Shown one piece after another: positions 32,485 through 43,447 of a stretch of 64,000 nt of DNA (position 1 is the first letter of the stretch; each line of letters opens with the position of its first letter). The DNA comes from Paroedura picta (Eukaryota > Chordata > Lepidosauria > Squamata > Gekkonidae). Position numbers and translations under genes: made by a program. The notes under the pieces are model-generated. The model was given only the letters and a program-made list of their open reading frames with translations, was not told the origin of the DNA and did not search any database. Location of the stretch: positions 16,302,501 to 16,366,500 of the forward strand of contig NC_135384.1 in NCBI RefSeq assembly GCF_049243985.1, read 5' to 3'.

Positions 32485-33709
32485 TATGCATAACATCTGG
32501 ATGACCAATGGATACATTACCGGCAGCTGCTGCATAGCAGATTATGGGCTGTTCCTTATTTGCCATTTTCTTACCACTTTCTACCTTGCAAATACATAAC
32601 TTGCTACTTTTCACAAGGAGTTACCCCAGGGAAATTATGCTGGGACACAGTCATGTGCAGCAGAGCAAACCAGGGGCAGCCCAGGACCATGTCAGGCTCA
32701 GACTCAAATGATGCATCTCACTACTAGGCTTGCCAGCTTTCCACTCAGCCCTTTCTCTGGTATTTTAATCTAAGCAACTAACAGGTAAGCCCTTGTCTTT
32801 TCATACCGGCTGCTTCTGCAAGGGGATTGGTTCACTTTTATAGGCAGGCCTTGGTACTTGGGTGCGAGTGGAGGGAACCTACCACCCCATCATCGTGAAA
32901 CAATTATAACACCTTAGAAAAATCACAGTGTCAGCATAGAACCATGAAGACACTGACCATAGGCTAATGGACAGCTAAGAGTTATTTTCTGCTACCCAGA
33001 TATAAAACTACCTTACCCTATACTGAGTTAATGTTAGGAAAACCAGCTGTTAAACTCGAAAAATTAAAGTTGGTCTTTGAAATTTCATCTGGATTAACTA
33101 ACATATTACTTTTTTAAAATTGTTAAGCCACACTGCTCCTTTTTGTTTTTGCCATTTCAGACTAACCCAGCTACCCCTCTGGGACATTATTACTTTTATA
33201 TCTCATTGTCCTCATTGCCAATTCATTTGAGGGTTTTTTTACATTTTTGCAGTAAATATATTGTGTTTACAAGAAGCTCAAATGGTTTGGTGAATGAAAT
33301 GGCTGATCAACTGAACAGATTTCTTCGTACCGTTTCAGCTTCGGCCGAGGCCACTTTGGCCAAGACCAGAGCAGCCAGAGCTGCCAAATTGCTTCGGCGC
33401 CAAAGAAAGTAATTGGTGCATTTGACTTTCATTGGAATCCCTGCTCCCTTGCATTTCCAGGGGCCTGGGGGGACGTGGGTGTAAGTTACATATCTCAAAC
33501 ATCCGGGGTAGCTCAGTGAGGGTCTTTCCTGATTCCCCTCTAATTTTCAAAAAGATTGGTCCAGTTCTAGGGGCTCAAAAAGAGGATGCTCCCATCCGCT
33601 CCATTATATCCAATGGAACAGACTCTCCATTGGATATAATGGAGAGATGGGGGCACCTTCTTTCCAGTATGTGACCAGCTCCCTAATGCCTTCCTACTTT
33701 ATGTTTTAG
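32485..33709. other. Rest of natterin-like intron 1
   Basis: 32,640-33,000 matches the duplicate near 26.2-26.5 kb. 33,120-33,180 resembles a common sauropsid repeat end. A small open frame at 33,143-33,412 ends in an Ala/Arg-rich helix-like stretch but has no splice or start support. An 18-bp-arm inverted repeat lies at 33,599-33,644. Confidence 0.5.
33599..33644. repeat. Short perfect inverted repeat
   Basis: CTCCATTATATCCAATGG (33,599-33,616) and its exact reverse complement (33,627-33,644) are separated by 10 bp. It is probably part of a decayed DNA element in intron 1. Confidence 0.75.
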
Positions 33710-33836
33710 ATACATCTGTGGCTCTGCACACTCTTTATGTCCTTGATGATTATCAGTCAGTCATGGGCCAGCAACATGAATGTCACCTTCACAGTCTTGA
33801 AGAAAACAGAGCAGAAAAGTCCTCAGACAATACAAG
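33710..33836 (+). CDS. Natterin-like gene, exon 2
   Basis: The exon follows the acceptor TATGTTTTAG and ends at the donor CAAG/GTAGGG. It codes 42 residues plus one base. The first 20 (IHLWLCTLFMSLMIISQSWA) complete the hydrophobic core and cleavage region of a signal peptide, with likely cleavage after SWA at about residue 24. The following mature start carries an NVT glycosylation motif and a Lys/Gln-rich stretch (LKKTEQKSPQTIQ). Phase 0 in and phase 1 out fit exons 1 and 3 exactly. This small exon was too short to stand out as an open frame and was found from its splice sites. Confidence 0.78.
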
Positions 33837-33889
33837 GTAGGGGATACGGAATAGTGAACACCGTCCTGGAAATTATTTGTTTGATCGCT

Positions 33890-34490
33890 TGATTGCTTGA
33901 TTGATTGTTTATAATTAGATTTATATACTGCCCCTCTCTGCCAACAGGCTGAGGGAGGTTTGCAATACAATTAAAACATCAACAAAAGTATCAATAAAAC
34001 TATAACCAGTACTACTGATTATCCCACCTCCCTCCCCCAACTGTCTCCATTCACTGTCAGACCATTCATTCATTGATGAAATTACCTAATTGAGGAGGAA
34101 TACAAGATGGAACAAAGGAAAGGAAAGGAAAGGAAAGGAAAGGAAAGGAAAGGAAAGGAAAGGAAAGGAAAGGAAAGGAAAGGAAAGGAAAGGCCACTGT
34201 ATCCTCAACAATAGGCTTGGCAGAAGAATGCCATTTTATAGGCCCTGCAGAACTTTGGCAGCTCCGCCAAGACCTGGATCTCAGCTGGCAACTCATTCCA
34301 CCAGGCTGGAGCAAGGCCTGAAAAGACCCGGGCTCTGGTCAAGATTAGGCGAATGTCCTTGGGGCCCGGGATCACCAGAAGATAGGTGTGCACAGAGCAT
34401 AATGCCCTCTGGAGAACATATTAAGAGAGGCAGTCCCTCAGGTCAGATCCAGGACCTTAAACCTGATCCGGAACTCAACCAGCAACCAAT
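33890..34490 (-). mobile_element. L2/Vingi-like LINE, 3' part
   Basis: Minus-strand fragments show LVIPGPKDIRL, RARVFSGLAPAWWNELP and an FCRAYK-type ending, matching the LINE at 9,208-10,088. The 3' tail region with a TATATACTGCCCC motif is at 33,905-33,935. The copy is decayed and split by the (AAAGG)n tract. Confidence 0.75.
34117..34193. repeat. (AAAGG)n microsatellite
   Basis: About 15 near-perfect pentanucleotide repeats of AAAGG inside the L2-like LINE. Confidence 0.95.
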
Positions 34491-34801
34491 GCTGATGCTG
34501 GGTAATGATGATCTTCTGCCTCTCCAGTCATTTTGAGTTTTGGTATCTTGAGCAAAGGACCTTTCATTCAGCCAGGCCCACCGCTGGCAATGTATCACCT
34601 GTCTAGCAAATCCTATGTGCTGACCATCACCAGCTAGACCACACTTCAGGTGCTTCCATTTAACTCTTGTTACCTGATGGGTACGTGGCCAGGGCTGTTT
34701 CCTACCAATTAATGGTAGTCAAAGAAGCATTACCATGCTTCTGTCATAGGCTCTCCCCACCCCACCCCCTGACATTTGAAACTAAGCCTGTAGACTAGAC
34801 T

Positions 34802-35111
34802 GGGCTTTCTCAACCGGGGTGTTGTGAAACCCTGGGGTTTCTTTGCAGCTCTGGAAGGGTTTCCCACATGTGTGGGAGTTAATTTTTTATATTTTTTAAA
34901 ACTTTGTTAAACATTTATTGGGGGATATCGACCTGACTCCCCCTCCCCAAAATAGCCAATGATGGGCCTGGAAGGGACAGGAAGGGCAGGGGCCCTCAGT
35001 GGGCATATACACAACTATAATTCCCAACCATATTCTGCACTTTTGGGGTGTCTTGGAGCCTCAAAAATGTTTCAGGGGTTTCTCAACAGTAAAAAAGTTG
35101 AGAAAGGTTGG
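34802..35111 (+). mobile_element. hAT-type non-autonomous element
   Basis: Ends GGCTTTCTCAACC and GGTTGAGAAAGG-type are inverted. Target copies ACTAGACT lie at 34,794-34,801 and 35,112-35,119. The body contains GGGTTTCTCAACAGT before the right end. Related copies are at 48,912-49,081 and, in part, at 55,780-55,840. Confidence 0.78.
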
Positions 35112-35705
35112 ACTAGACTGATTCACAGTAACCAGATCCTTCTCATAGCAAAGAGAAAACTCCTAAGCACATATTCTCAGATCTAATTCAGGTCTACTCA
35201 TTGTGGCTTACTCTGAAGAAAGTGTACTTAGGATGACACTGAAAAAATCCAAATCTCCAAACTAATTTTAACAGACTCTCTTCCTAGAAAAATGATTAAC
35301 TGAACAAATTAACAAGTAATCAAAAATGTGAAAGTTGATTAAGAACTAACATATTACCAAGATATTTTTCCACCACCAGTTAGAAACATTAAGAAACACA
35401 GTGTTCAGTCTCTGAGCCAGGGCCATTGTCCCCTTATCAGGTGTATTTGTAACTGTATGAAGGTAGTTATTACTTCAACAGTCCCACTTCTTTCTTACCA
35501 CTTACAGCTTCATTTAGAATTCTTTAAAAATTGATCTGACCAGAGAAGGAAACTCCTGAAATATTTATTTCTAACAGCCTGAAAAAAACACAGGGCTAAA
35601 GATAATAATTTGGGAACCCACAAAGATTCATGGGAGACAGGAACAATCAGAAAATCCCACCCTAAACTCTAAACTCTTCCTGTTCCAGAACTTTCTAATG
35701 ACCCA

Positions 35706-35990
35706 TATTTTGTCTGAGGATGGCCACATTGTGTAGATTTTGTCATCACACAGGCCCAGCTGGTTTACTAATATATTTATCTCAAAAATAATCTGGAAAT
35801 ATTTGGTGGTAACCAAATCCATTTCACCTTAGAGTGAAGCTACTGGGGGGAGAGGTTTCACTGTCAAAATCATATTAATGTGCCTAGATGGGAAGTCCCT
35901 TGGGTAGGTAATAACTCCTATTTTGTCTGAGGGTCACCCCATTGTGTAGATTTTGTCATCTACACTGGACCAGCTGGTTTACTAATAGAT
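35706..35990. repeat. Local direct duplication of ~70 bp
   Basis: TATTTTGTCTGAGG, CATTGTGTAGATTTTGTCAT and CCAGCTGGTTTACTAATA occur at 35,706-35,775 and again at 35,922-35,990. The ~146 bp between them are not repeated. Confidence 0.8.
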
Positions 35991-36462
35991 TTATAAAATT
36001 TGTTTCTGGCAAAATTTTGCTTTCTCTGTGTGTGGGGGGGGGTGGAGATTTATGAACCTCAAATTTGGTCTCTTCCCCTTCCCCCCCAGTAGAAGTGGGG
36101 GGGGGAGTTCATATGGACAAAATAGTTCTATACTTTTAAAGACATAAACAGAAATTGTTCAGGTTTCCCCATTTAAATCTCATCCTCGGTGTCAGTCTGA
36201 TTTCAAGAACTCCAGACCATGCTATTCACACTTTTGAGTATTTTATAGCATCTCCCAGCTGGCATTATGGAAGAAGCCATATCATGGGGTCCCCCTACAA
36301 GATTTGGGAATTCCAGTATTACTGAGAAAGCAAGCTGCAATTAAAAGGGGAATCCGCTCTCATACCATGAAGAAAACACAGGAAAGGGCCAAGGAGCTCA
36401 CCTTTTTTTGACACTTTAATCTTCACTCTCTCTTTTTTTTCTCTTTCATCATGTTGTTTCAG

Positions 36463-37484
36463 TTCACAGCAATGGCAGAAAGGCAAGCGAGATCCTGAAC
36501 ACAAAAAGTCAATATTCTAGCAGGACTGGTACCACCCTGAAATGGGTCAAGTTCGAAGGGGTTGTCCCCAGTGGTGCTGTGTCCATCTGGAATAGCTACG
36601 CCAAGAGGACCGAATACCCTTGTTATGAACCAGGCTGCACACTCGGTTTCTACAGTCCAAAACACGGCCCCTACTGTTTCTATCCTTATGAAAACAAGGA
36701 ATATAAGAATTCTCTGTTCTGGCTTTTGGTAAATGAAAATAACTTTGAATCACTGAAGTGGCAAGCGGATTCCTGGGGCGATGTTCCATCGGATTCTATA
36801 AATAGCTGTTCAGGATCCCGACTGTATGTAGGGAAAAATAAATATGGCCTTGGGAAGGTAGACCCCCATAATAAAGCTTTCTTTATAGGGATAAATGGTA
36901 AGGAATACTGGTATAAATATTATGACGTTCTGGTGGTTTATAAAGACTATCTGTCACAGCGCATCTACAACGTTCGTTATACGAAGGAAAGGGGGACATA
37001 CACCGATCGGGCCTTGACCTTAGTCTCCACCAAGGTCACCAACAAGAACTGTAATAAAGTGAGGAAAATTACCTCACTGTCCAAAACGATAACTAACGAA
37101 CGTCGCTGGGATTTTAGCACTTCCCTCTCAATAGGTGTCAGCACTAGCATGACCGTGGGACTCTTTTCAATAGTGGAAGTGGGATGGAGTGTCACTAGTG
37201 AGACAACCTTCAGCTGGAGTAGGGGCTCTACATTGACAGAGTCAGTCACATTTTCAGAGACGGTAGAAATTGATGTTCCACCTAACCATACGTGTGAAGT
37301 GACGATGAAAGGCCAAAGAATGTATGGAGACATTCCCTTCACTGCAACAGCGACTCGTGAATATCGCAATGGGGAGAGGCGAAGCGCCACTGTCCAGGGG
37401 GTCAACAAAAATAGTATTGTGGCACATGTGGATACCTATGTACAGCGGTGCCAACCGATCCCAAATGCCACTCCATGTAAGTGA
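36463..37484 (+). CDS. Natterin-like secreted aerolysin-fold protein, exon 3 (main coding exon)
   Basis: With exons 1 and 2 this gives a 386-residue protein, the usual natterin length. The two leading bases complete a Val codon split by intron 2, and the TGA is at 37,482. Residues about 74-206 form a DM9-type region: WVKFEGVVPSGAVSIWN, the Cys-rich CTLGFYSPKHGPYC, LYVGKNKYGLGKV and EYWYKYYDVLVV. Residues about 215-386 match the aerolysin-like pore-forming module, with ERRWDFSTSLSIGVSTSM, VPPNHTCEV, DIPFTATATREYRNG and the ending CQPIPNATPC. Fish natterins are venom proteins, while most vertebrate relatives are thought to act in defence or endolysosomal handling. The gene looks whole. Its role here is not shown by the sequence. 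Confidence 0.92.
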
Positions 37485-37740
37485 TTAGGTCAGGGGCATC
37501 TCTCTCGAGCCACATTAGCCTGAGCAGAAATCAAGAAGAGACAATGTTGTGGCACTTTATAGGCCACTGGGTCAGATCCAGCCTGCTTTTTCAAGCAAAC
37601 CAATTCCCCTGCTTATGGAAACCCCTGCCCCACGTGGCTTTTGTCCATTAGGAGCCATGATCCCTTGTCTCGCAGTTTTGAATGTCAGAAGGGATCACCT
37701 TCTTTTTTTTAGCAATGGAAAGGCTGGCTGGATCTAACCC

Positions 37741-37746
37741 AATAAA
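37741..37746 (+). terminator. Poly(A) signal of the natterin-like gene
   Basis: AATAAA lies 257 bp after the stop codon and is the first such signal downstream. Confidence 0.65.
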
Positions 37747-38770
37747 CTCATATGTAGCCTGAGGTTTCATAGGCTTACCTTACCTTAGGTGGATCTTCCT
37801 GTTTCTATACAGAGATTTTCCTATGTCATCGCAACCAAAGAGGTTTGCTGTCTCATGCTACCCATAAATGCATGTTTCACATGAAATGAATGTCCTTCCA
37901 AATAGCTAAGTCTGAGAGAGCTCCAGTACCTTTCACCTCCTTATTTTTGGTTGCTATCTACTGTCAGCTTGGTCTTCTTCACCAGTTTCAGCTGTCTAAA
38001 TTCTATGGCTCAGCAGAAAAACAGGCAGCTAACAATCCTTTAATTGTTTGAATCTCGAGATCACACTTTATTAAACATTAACAAACATTAAATGTTAACT
38101 CTTTCTTAAACTTTAACAACAGCATCTGGATCTATGCATAGATGCTGTTAAGTTGTTCATGTAATTCATAAATCATCAGGGAATCCATGCAAAATCAGCT
38201 TGCGGTTCCTTGTTAGCCATAGTTAGCTTTAGGTTTGACCACTTAGGCCTTCCTCAATGGTTAATTTTTTGGTACAGTATGCCTGTATATACAAAATGTG
38301 ACCACTGAGGAAATCCTTGGAGGCCAAAATGCGTTTGATCCTGTTTTAACATAGTTCACAGTTAACGACCTCAACATATTGAATCATTGGTCCTGATTGA
38401 TTGTTTTTTTTTTAATGAGAAATATAGATTCTGGACTTCTTAGTTAAAATATTCACACCTTCTAGGGTGAATTGTGCCAACATTTTTCAAGTATACTTGC
38501 AGTGCACTTCGTAATAAATAAATAAATTTTGGCTTAATTTGTTTCTCCAAATAATTTTTACTCTCACTCAGCCTTTAGGTACCCAACTTGGCTGCTTTTG
38601 ACGGTTGGTTTGTTGTGTTCCCCCCCCCAAAAAAAAAAGCACTGGCAAAAGTTCTATGACAGCAATCACTGGCCCTTTCTGTGTGGGTTAAATAGCCAGT
38701 CCACCCCTGTTTCCCAAGGAGGCACTTCACAGCCTTACACTCTTGGCTTGCCTGAAGACTCAGCTGTTCT
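37747..38770. other. Unassigned
   Basis: No gene seen. 38,270-38,345 holds an ACTGAGGAAATCC...CAAAATGCGTT pattern of the kind found in old Penelope- or DIRS-like relics, and 38,505-38,530 is an AATAAATAAATAAAT tail. A C-run/A-run lies at 38,620-38,638. Confidence 0.35.
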
Positions 38771-38774
38771 CGTT

Positions 38775-39870
38775 GTCATGACCCTGGGGGGCAGTCCTGG
38801 ATGAACCCCTCTTAAGACAAACACGCAGGAGTTCCAAGCATTGGGGAAACCAAAGTTAGTCTTTATTAGGGCAAGGCAGCAACTAACAAAAGGAAACTTA
38901 GCTAGTTATACCCTCAAACCCCAAAGTTCAGTCTGGTCATTGGTGGCCAAGCTAAGCCCCTGATCGACTGCTGCCATCTTGAGGAGAGCCCTTACAGAAC
39001 TTGGTGGTATATTGCGCCCTGTGGTCAGATATTATTTTCTCAGGAAAGGAGTGCAAATGCACGATGTGATGCACAACCACTTCCGCAAGGTGTCAAGCCA
39101 TGGGCAGGGAAGCACAGGGCACAATTGGGCTTGCTTGGAGAAGAGATCCAGAATATGGCCTTGAAGCACCTTGGGAATGTAGACCCACAAGCCCAGGTAG
39201 AACAGGTCATTTATTTCCAAGAGAGAGCCCTGCAGCTGCAGCAATGTGGGGTCTTTGCCCAGGCCCCCCCCCAGAATTAATTGCACCCCCATAGATCCCC
39301 TGCAGGAGAAGGTTGCCCCACCCAGGTTTGGCTCCTAGTTTGGACCTAAGCAAAAGAACTGTCGATTCCTCCAAGTATCCAAACAAAAGAACAAGGAAAT
39401 CTTGTGGCTGATGAATAAATATGTGTTCAAAATGCAATAAATTGTTCCATTGTGTTATTTATTGAAACCAATATAAAGGCTGAAGAATCATGCAGTAATC
39501 AGAAGTAATCAAAACGGAGTCCTAGGCAAGTGTCCGTTTTCAACAGGAATGCTCCCTCAGGGATTACTTCCTTGATAAGGTGATGGCTTTTACAATTAAA
39601 TATATATCAATCTAAGAGTATCTGGCTCACAGCTCATATCATTCCGGGGTACATTCAGTGGGCCCCCACCTAATCAAGGAAGCAATCCCTGAGGAAGCAT
39701 TCCTGTTGAAAACGGACACTTACCTCGGCCCCCAACATGCAGGAGTTCCAAACATTGGGGACACCAAAGTCAGTCTTTATTAGGGCAAGGCATCAACTAC
39801 AGGATTTCAGCACCACATGTAACCATTGTCAAAGATAGGGAACAAAAGGAAACTTGGCTTGTTTACCCTC
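38775..39870 (-). mobile_element. Possible LTR-type fossil with two related ends
   Basis: A ~65 bp segment at 38,830-38,895 (GCAGGAGTTCCAAGCATTGG, then TCTTTATTAGGGCAAGGCA) recurs at 39,735-39,800. Read on the minus strand each holds an AATAAAGACT signal, as an LTR does. They are about 0.9 kb apart with no recognisable viral gene between. The whole is decayed and broken, and the family is unknown. Confidence 0.4.
39528..39720. repeat. Long inverted repeat (~49-bp arms)
   Basis: The arm at about 39,528-39,578 (AAGTGTCCGTTTTCAACAGG onward) and the arm at about 39,672-39,722 (reverse complement, ending AAAACGGACACTT) differ at about two positions, with roughly 95 bp between. It lies between the two repeated segments of the entry at 38,775-39,870. 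Confidence 0.8.
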
Positions 39871-41094
39871 AGACACTTCCCATGTTTGATCTACCAGAGT
39901 GTGGAAAAATTAGATTGTCTATCTCACAAGCAGGTGCGAGAGCTAAGACGGGATTGTTATGCATATCGGCAAAGAACTGAGTTAAGAGCGTCCTGCACTT
40001 AGAGTTTCTTTGAAGGGCAAGCAAGGAAGGGGATTGGGAGGAAGAACTGCTACACAAGGCCTCAGGAAGGCCAGGATGGGAGAAAAATGCAAGCTGGCAT
40101 GGGCCAGGTATAGCATATGACGGTCATGCCTCTGGGCTAGGGTGGCCAGTCTGCAGGTGGGGCCTCAAATTCTCTGAGAATTACAACTGATATTCAGACT
40201 ACAGAGATCATCTGGAGAAAATTGCTGCTTTGGGAGGTGAATTCTGTGGAATTATACCCTGCTGAGGTCATATCTGACTCCTTTCAAAACGTAGAGGGAA
40301 AGGGAATTTTTCTGTCCTGGCCATTCGTGTAAGTCTGCATGCCCTTCATGTTGGTCATGCGTTTTCATAAAATACTAAAAAACCAATGAGATCAAAATGG
40401 TCTTACCCATGCAGGAAAAGCTAGTTGCCAAAGATTGTTATTGTGCCAGCAACACATAATATAATGGAATATGCAGCCATGTGTGGATACATCCTCTCTG
40501 CCAAAAGAGGGTGCTTAAAATAATTTGCAATTCACCCAGACCCTGTGGAGAAAATCCATTTTGAATGCTGCAAGGGTCTGATTATACTCAAGGTCAAGGG
40601 GGAGGAAGGATGTGGCCTTCCTCCCACCACTTCGCCAAAATGGCCCCAGTGGAGAATTATTTCACCCTGGAGGGGAGGAAGAATATGCTTGTTTAAAAAA
40701 ATTTTGATGTAGTTTGGCCCTCAGTTCCATGGCTGAGACACAAAAGGAGTGAGAATCTTCACACACACACACTTATCTATCCACCTTTCCAAAAATAAAT
40801 TGCAAGAAGTTGCACAACTTTGCACAAGTTACACAAAAATTGCACAAACTCTGCCCATGGAAATACATCTCTTGAGGCAAACGTATGCTAGTTCCACTCC
40901 CCCTCAACTGTTCAGGTATAACAATCCTGTGGGGGGGAAACCCACGCTGGAGGGTGGATGGGGAAACAAACACTGTCATCTAAAATAAAGTGCACTTTAA
41001 CAGCTGTCATTCCACTTAGGATGGCACTTTTTAAAGCCTTGTGTGTGGGGGGGAAGCTCTGACTTCTCCCGATGGATGAGCATCTTTCTCTTTA
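39871..41094. other. Mostly unassigned; one fold-back MITE
   Basis: 40,138-40,270 is a fold-back MITE copy (GGGTGGCCAGTCTGCAGGTG, then AAATTGCTGCTTTGGGAGG). A short (CA)n lies at 40,759-40,770, and TTGCACAA-type repeats lie at 40,800-40,850. No gene was seen. Confidence 0.5.
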
Positions 41095-41303
41095 CTTCAT
41101 TTACAGCCTCTCTTTCTCCACAAGGGGGAGCCAAGCTGCTTCCATATCACTCGCCTTGCCTCCATTTTATCATTTCTGTGAGATTGATAATAGGTGACTG
41201 GCCCAAGGTCACCCAACTAGCTTCAACAACAGAGTGGAGGTTTGGACCTGGTTCTCCCAAATCCTAGTCTGATTCTCTGGCCATTACATTATGCTAGTTC
41301 TCA
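41095..41303 (-). mobile_element. tRNA-derived SINE, second type
   Basis: Minus strand: GAGAACTAGCATAATGTAAT head, GGTCCAAACCTCCACTC B-box-like region, TTGGGCCAGTCACC, and AAAATGGAGG in the body. It resembles the + strand copy at 51,717-51,850. Confidence 0.65.
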
Positions 41304-41697
41304 CACATGGGGGTATCTTTCATTGTACCTGGCATTCTTCATCAATGTTTTAAACAAAGATTCTTGGACTGAAACAAACAGGGTTGTTGTGACAGTAAAA
41401 TAGAGGAGGGAGAACACTGTCTGCCACCTGACCTCCTCAATGGGCATGGCCAGATTGTTTTTTAATGTGATCGCTTTCATCTCTGCATCCCAAATTAGCT
41501 TTCTTTAGTCCATCACTGGAGAAAGGGAGGTTAAAAATATCTTAGATGGGATAATAAATCATAGTTCCAGCCAAAGGATCTGCCACTTTCATGGGACTCA
41601 CAACATACGCAGCTCACAACGTCTGCCCAGCTTGCCACGCACAACTCCACACAGATTGCACACATAACTTTTTTGCATATACAGATAGCCAGAGTAT
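41304..41697. other. Unassigned
   Basis: No gene or repeat was recognised. It ends next to the TA target of the mariner-type MITE. Confidence 0.4.
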
Positions 41698-41913
41698 TAC
41701 CGTATCTGCCGGCGTATAAGACGACTGGGCGTATAAGACGACCCCCCCTCAAAATATAGAGTTTGTTACATCACATTACAGTACTATGGGGCACTATGGG
41801 CAGCTATCTCTATCCCAACTGAAGTGCACCTGGGTATAGGACGACCCCCCCCCACTTGAAGGCATGTTTTTCGGGGGGGGGGGAAGTAGTCTTATACGCC
41901 AGCAAATACTGTA
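41698..41913. mobile_element. Mariner-type MITE with terminal inverted repeats
   Basis: Left end TACCGTATCTGCCGGCGTAT (then AAGACG) and right end, in reverse, TACAGTATTTGCTGGCGTAT match at most positions. TATAAGACGACTGGGCG repeats lie inside. TA bases flank both sides, as in Tc1/mariner elements. No transposase is present. Confidence 0.82.
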
Positions 41914-42064
41914 TATATGCTCTGACCACACTCCAAGTGCACATTTTGATTCTAGTGAAATCTACAGGGCTTACCTACCTCCGTTCCACACCACATTTTG
42001 CCCAATTATGCTACCAAAATGCCACTAAACATTCAATAGGATAGGTCCCCCTCACTGGTGGTCC
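41914..42064. other. Unassigned short stretch
   Basis: Nothing recognised. Confidence 0.4.
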
Positions 42065-42183
42065 TTATGCAGCAGCTGGACAGACGCTAATCCTGGGTAC
42101 TTTAGGCTGATCCTGCATTGAGGAAGGGGTTGGACTAGATGGCCTGCCTGGCCCCTTCCAGCTCTAGGATTCTAGGATTCTAT
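42065..42183 (+). mobile_element. CR1 3' end fragment
   Basis: AGGCTGATCCTGCATTGAGG, GGTTGGACTAGATGGCC and AGGATTCTAGGATTCTAT form a CR1 terminus with slightly altered end repeats. Confidence 0.85.
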
Positions 42184-43346
42184 CAACAACTTTCCATCTC
42201 CATCTTTAACCAGAGTCAAAGGTACAATGCAGTAGTGCTTCAGCACCCATGCCACCATTGCAAACACATCTAGACACGCTGCATGCATCTCTTCTCATTA
42301 TACCAGTGCTACTCACAGAATCGGCATGATATCCACGCATCAGAATTCTGCTTGTGCCACAGTGCATATTAAAAGCATCCTCTCACTTCCCTCTCACGCT
42401 CCCTTCACAGTTAGGAAAGATTCCAAGACCTGCAACACACTTCCCACCATGGATCTATGACAGGCAACGCGCAAACGCACGCCCAACTCACTATGCATAC
42501 TGGAAAATATCTATATCATGTATCACCTTGAGCCAAGGTGGGGTATAAATATTGTAATACTTTACTAATTTTAAAAGATATACCAAACCAACCCCTCCTT
42601 TGATCCAGGGCTTAATCCCTGCATTCCTGGCATGGGCTCATGCCTTTAAGCTCAATCATTCTGCGCATGTGAAGAGTGCCGTTTCCACCCCTATATCCAA
42701 AAGAAACAGGCAGGGTTTCCAGGTTAGACTGCACGCTTGGCCCCTCTCGCCGTCTCTGAAGCAAATGTCCTTCACCAGCCTCCCAAGAGCTTCCACAAAA
42801 TTCCTCAGACTTTTTTCCAAGCCACCATTGCTCCTCAAAGCTCACAAAATTCCATTCCAGCTCTTTCCGGGGGACAGCTTTAGCTCCTGGCCCAATTATG
42901 AATTTCAACCCCTTCTCCTGATATTCCAGGCACAGATGGGCCGGTTGTCCCCCTTCTCGTGCATCTTTGCCCTTTCCATGGTCATGCCGTGGACCACCAA
43001 AGAGGACAGGAGACCAACATTTCTCACAATCTTTTGAGGCCATTTGTGGCTCCCTGCTGCCGCTGATGTCCTCGGCCATGCCTTTTGACCGTTTCCAGGT
43101 CAAAGCCCCGATTAGATGAGACGATTAACCATCCCAGGTCCAGTGAGAGAAGGAGGGAAGCTGTGTCTCCCAGCTAAGCCTCCTGCCAAAGCGCTCCGGC
43201 ACTGTCATGAGTGCATATCTCAAATGCCCAGGATCCACCCAGCCACCCCTCCCCGCCTGACTGGGCAGGGCTCTGGCTGCTGGCAGCCGGTGGAGTCATC
43301 GTCACTCCCCTCTATCAGTCCAGACAGAGACACCCAAGGACCCAGC
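42184..43346. other. Upstream region of the twin CX9C gene
   Basis: A minus-strand open frame of 163 codons (42,612-43,103) faces away from the twin CX9C gene. It contains CEKCWSPVLFGGPRHDHG but no known domain, so its reality is doubtful. The 5' leader and promoter of the twin CX9C gene should lie in about 43,120-43,346; no TATA box was seen. Confidence 0.4.
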
Positions 43347-43447
43347 ATGTCAGAGAGCCCTAGCCAAATGGAAGCCCCAGCGGAGGGGCAGAAAGGCCCC
43401 ACAGAAGAACCCCCCTGCGCCGAGCTAAAAGCTGCTGCTGAGAAATG
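43347..43447 (+). CDS. COX17-like twin CX9C protein, exon 1
   Basis: It codes 33 residues plus two bases and ends at the consensus donor ATG/GTAAGT. The start ATG at 43,347 gives MSESPSQMEAPAEGQK, a Pro/Glu/Ser-rich disordered start as in COX17, then EEPPCAELKAAAEK. The trailing TG joins the first T of exon 2 to make a cysteine codon, which completes the first CX9C pair (C24 and C34). In COX17 the positions before the first paired cysteine are a CC doublet used for Cu(I); here they are Glu-Pro-Pro. An in-frame ATG also occurs at residue 8, but the first ATG is the simpler choice. Confidence 0.82.

Larger units (their letters stand above)
33837..36462. other. Natterin-like intron 2
   Basis: It contains an L2-like LINE with an (AAAGG)n tract, a hAT-type element and a local ~70-bp direct duplication (listed separately). 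35,120-35,700 and 36,000-36,420 hold nothing recognised apart from G- and C-runs near 36,034-36,105. A polypyrimidine tract (36,426-36,449) precedes the TTTCAG acceptor. Confidence 0.55.

Noticed and set aside
33143-33412. 89-codon ORF ending in an Ala/Arg-rich helix-like segment
   Set aside because: Lies in intron 1 of the natterin-like gene, begins in a repeat-like sequence, and no splice model includes it.
34090-34536. Lys/Gly/Glu repeat ORF
   Set aside because: Translation of the (AAAGG)n microsatellite and a decayed LINE.
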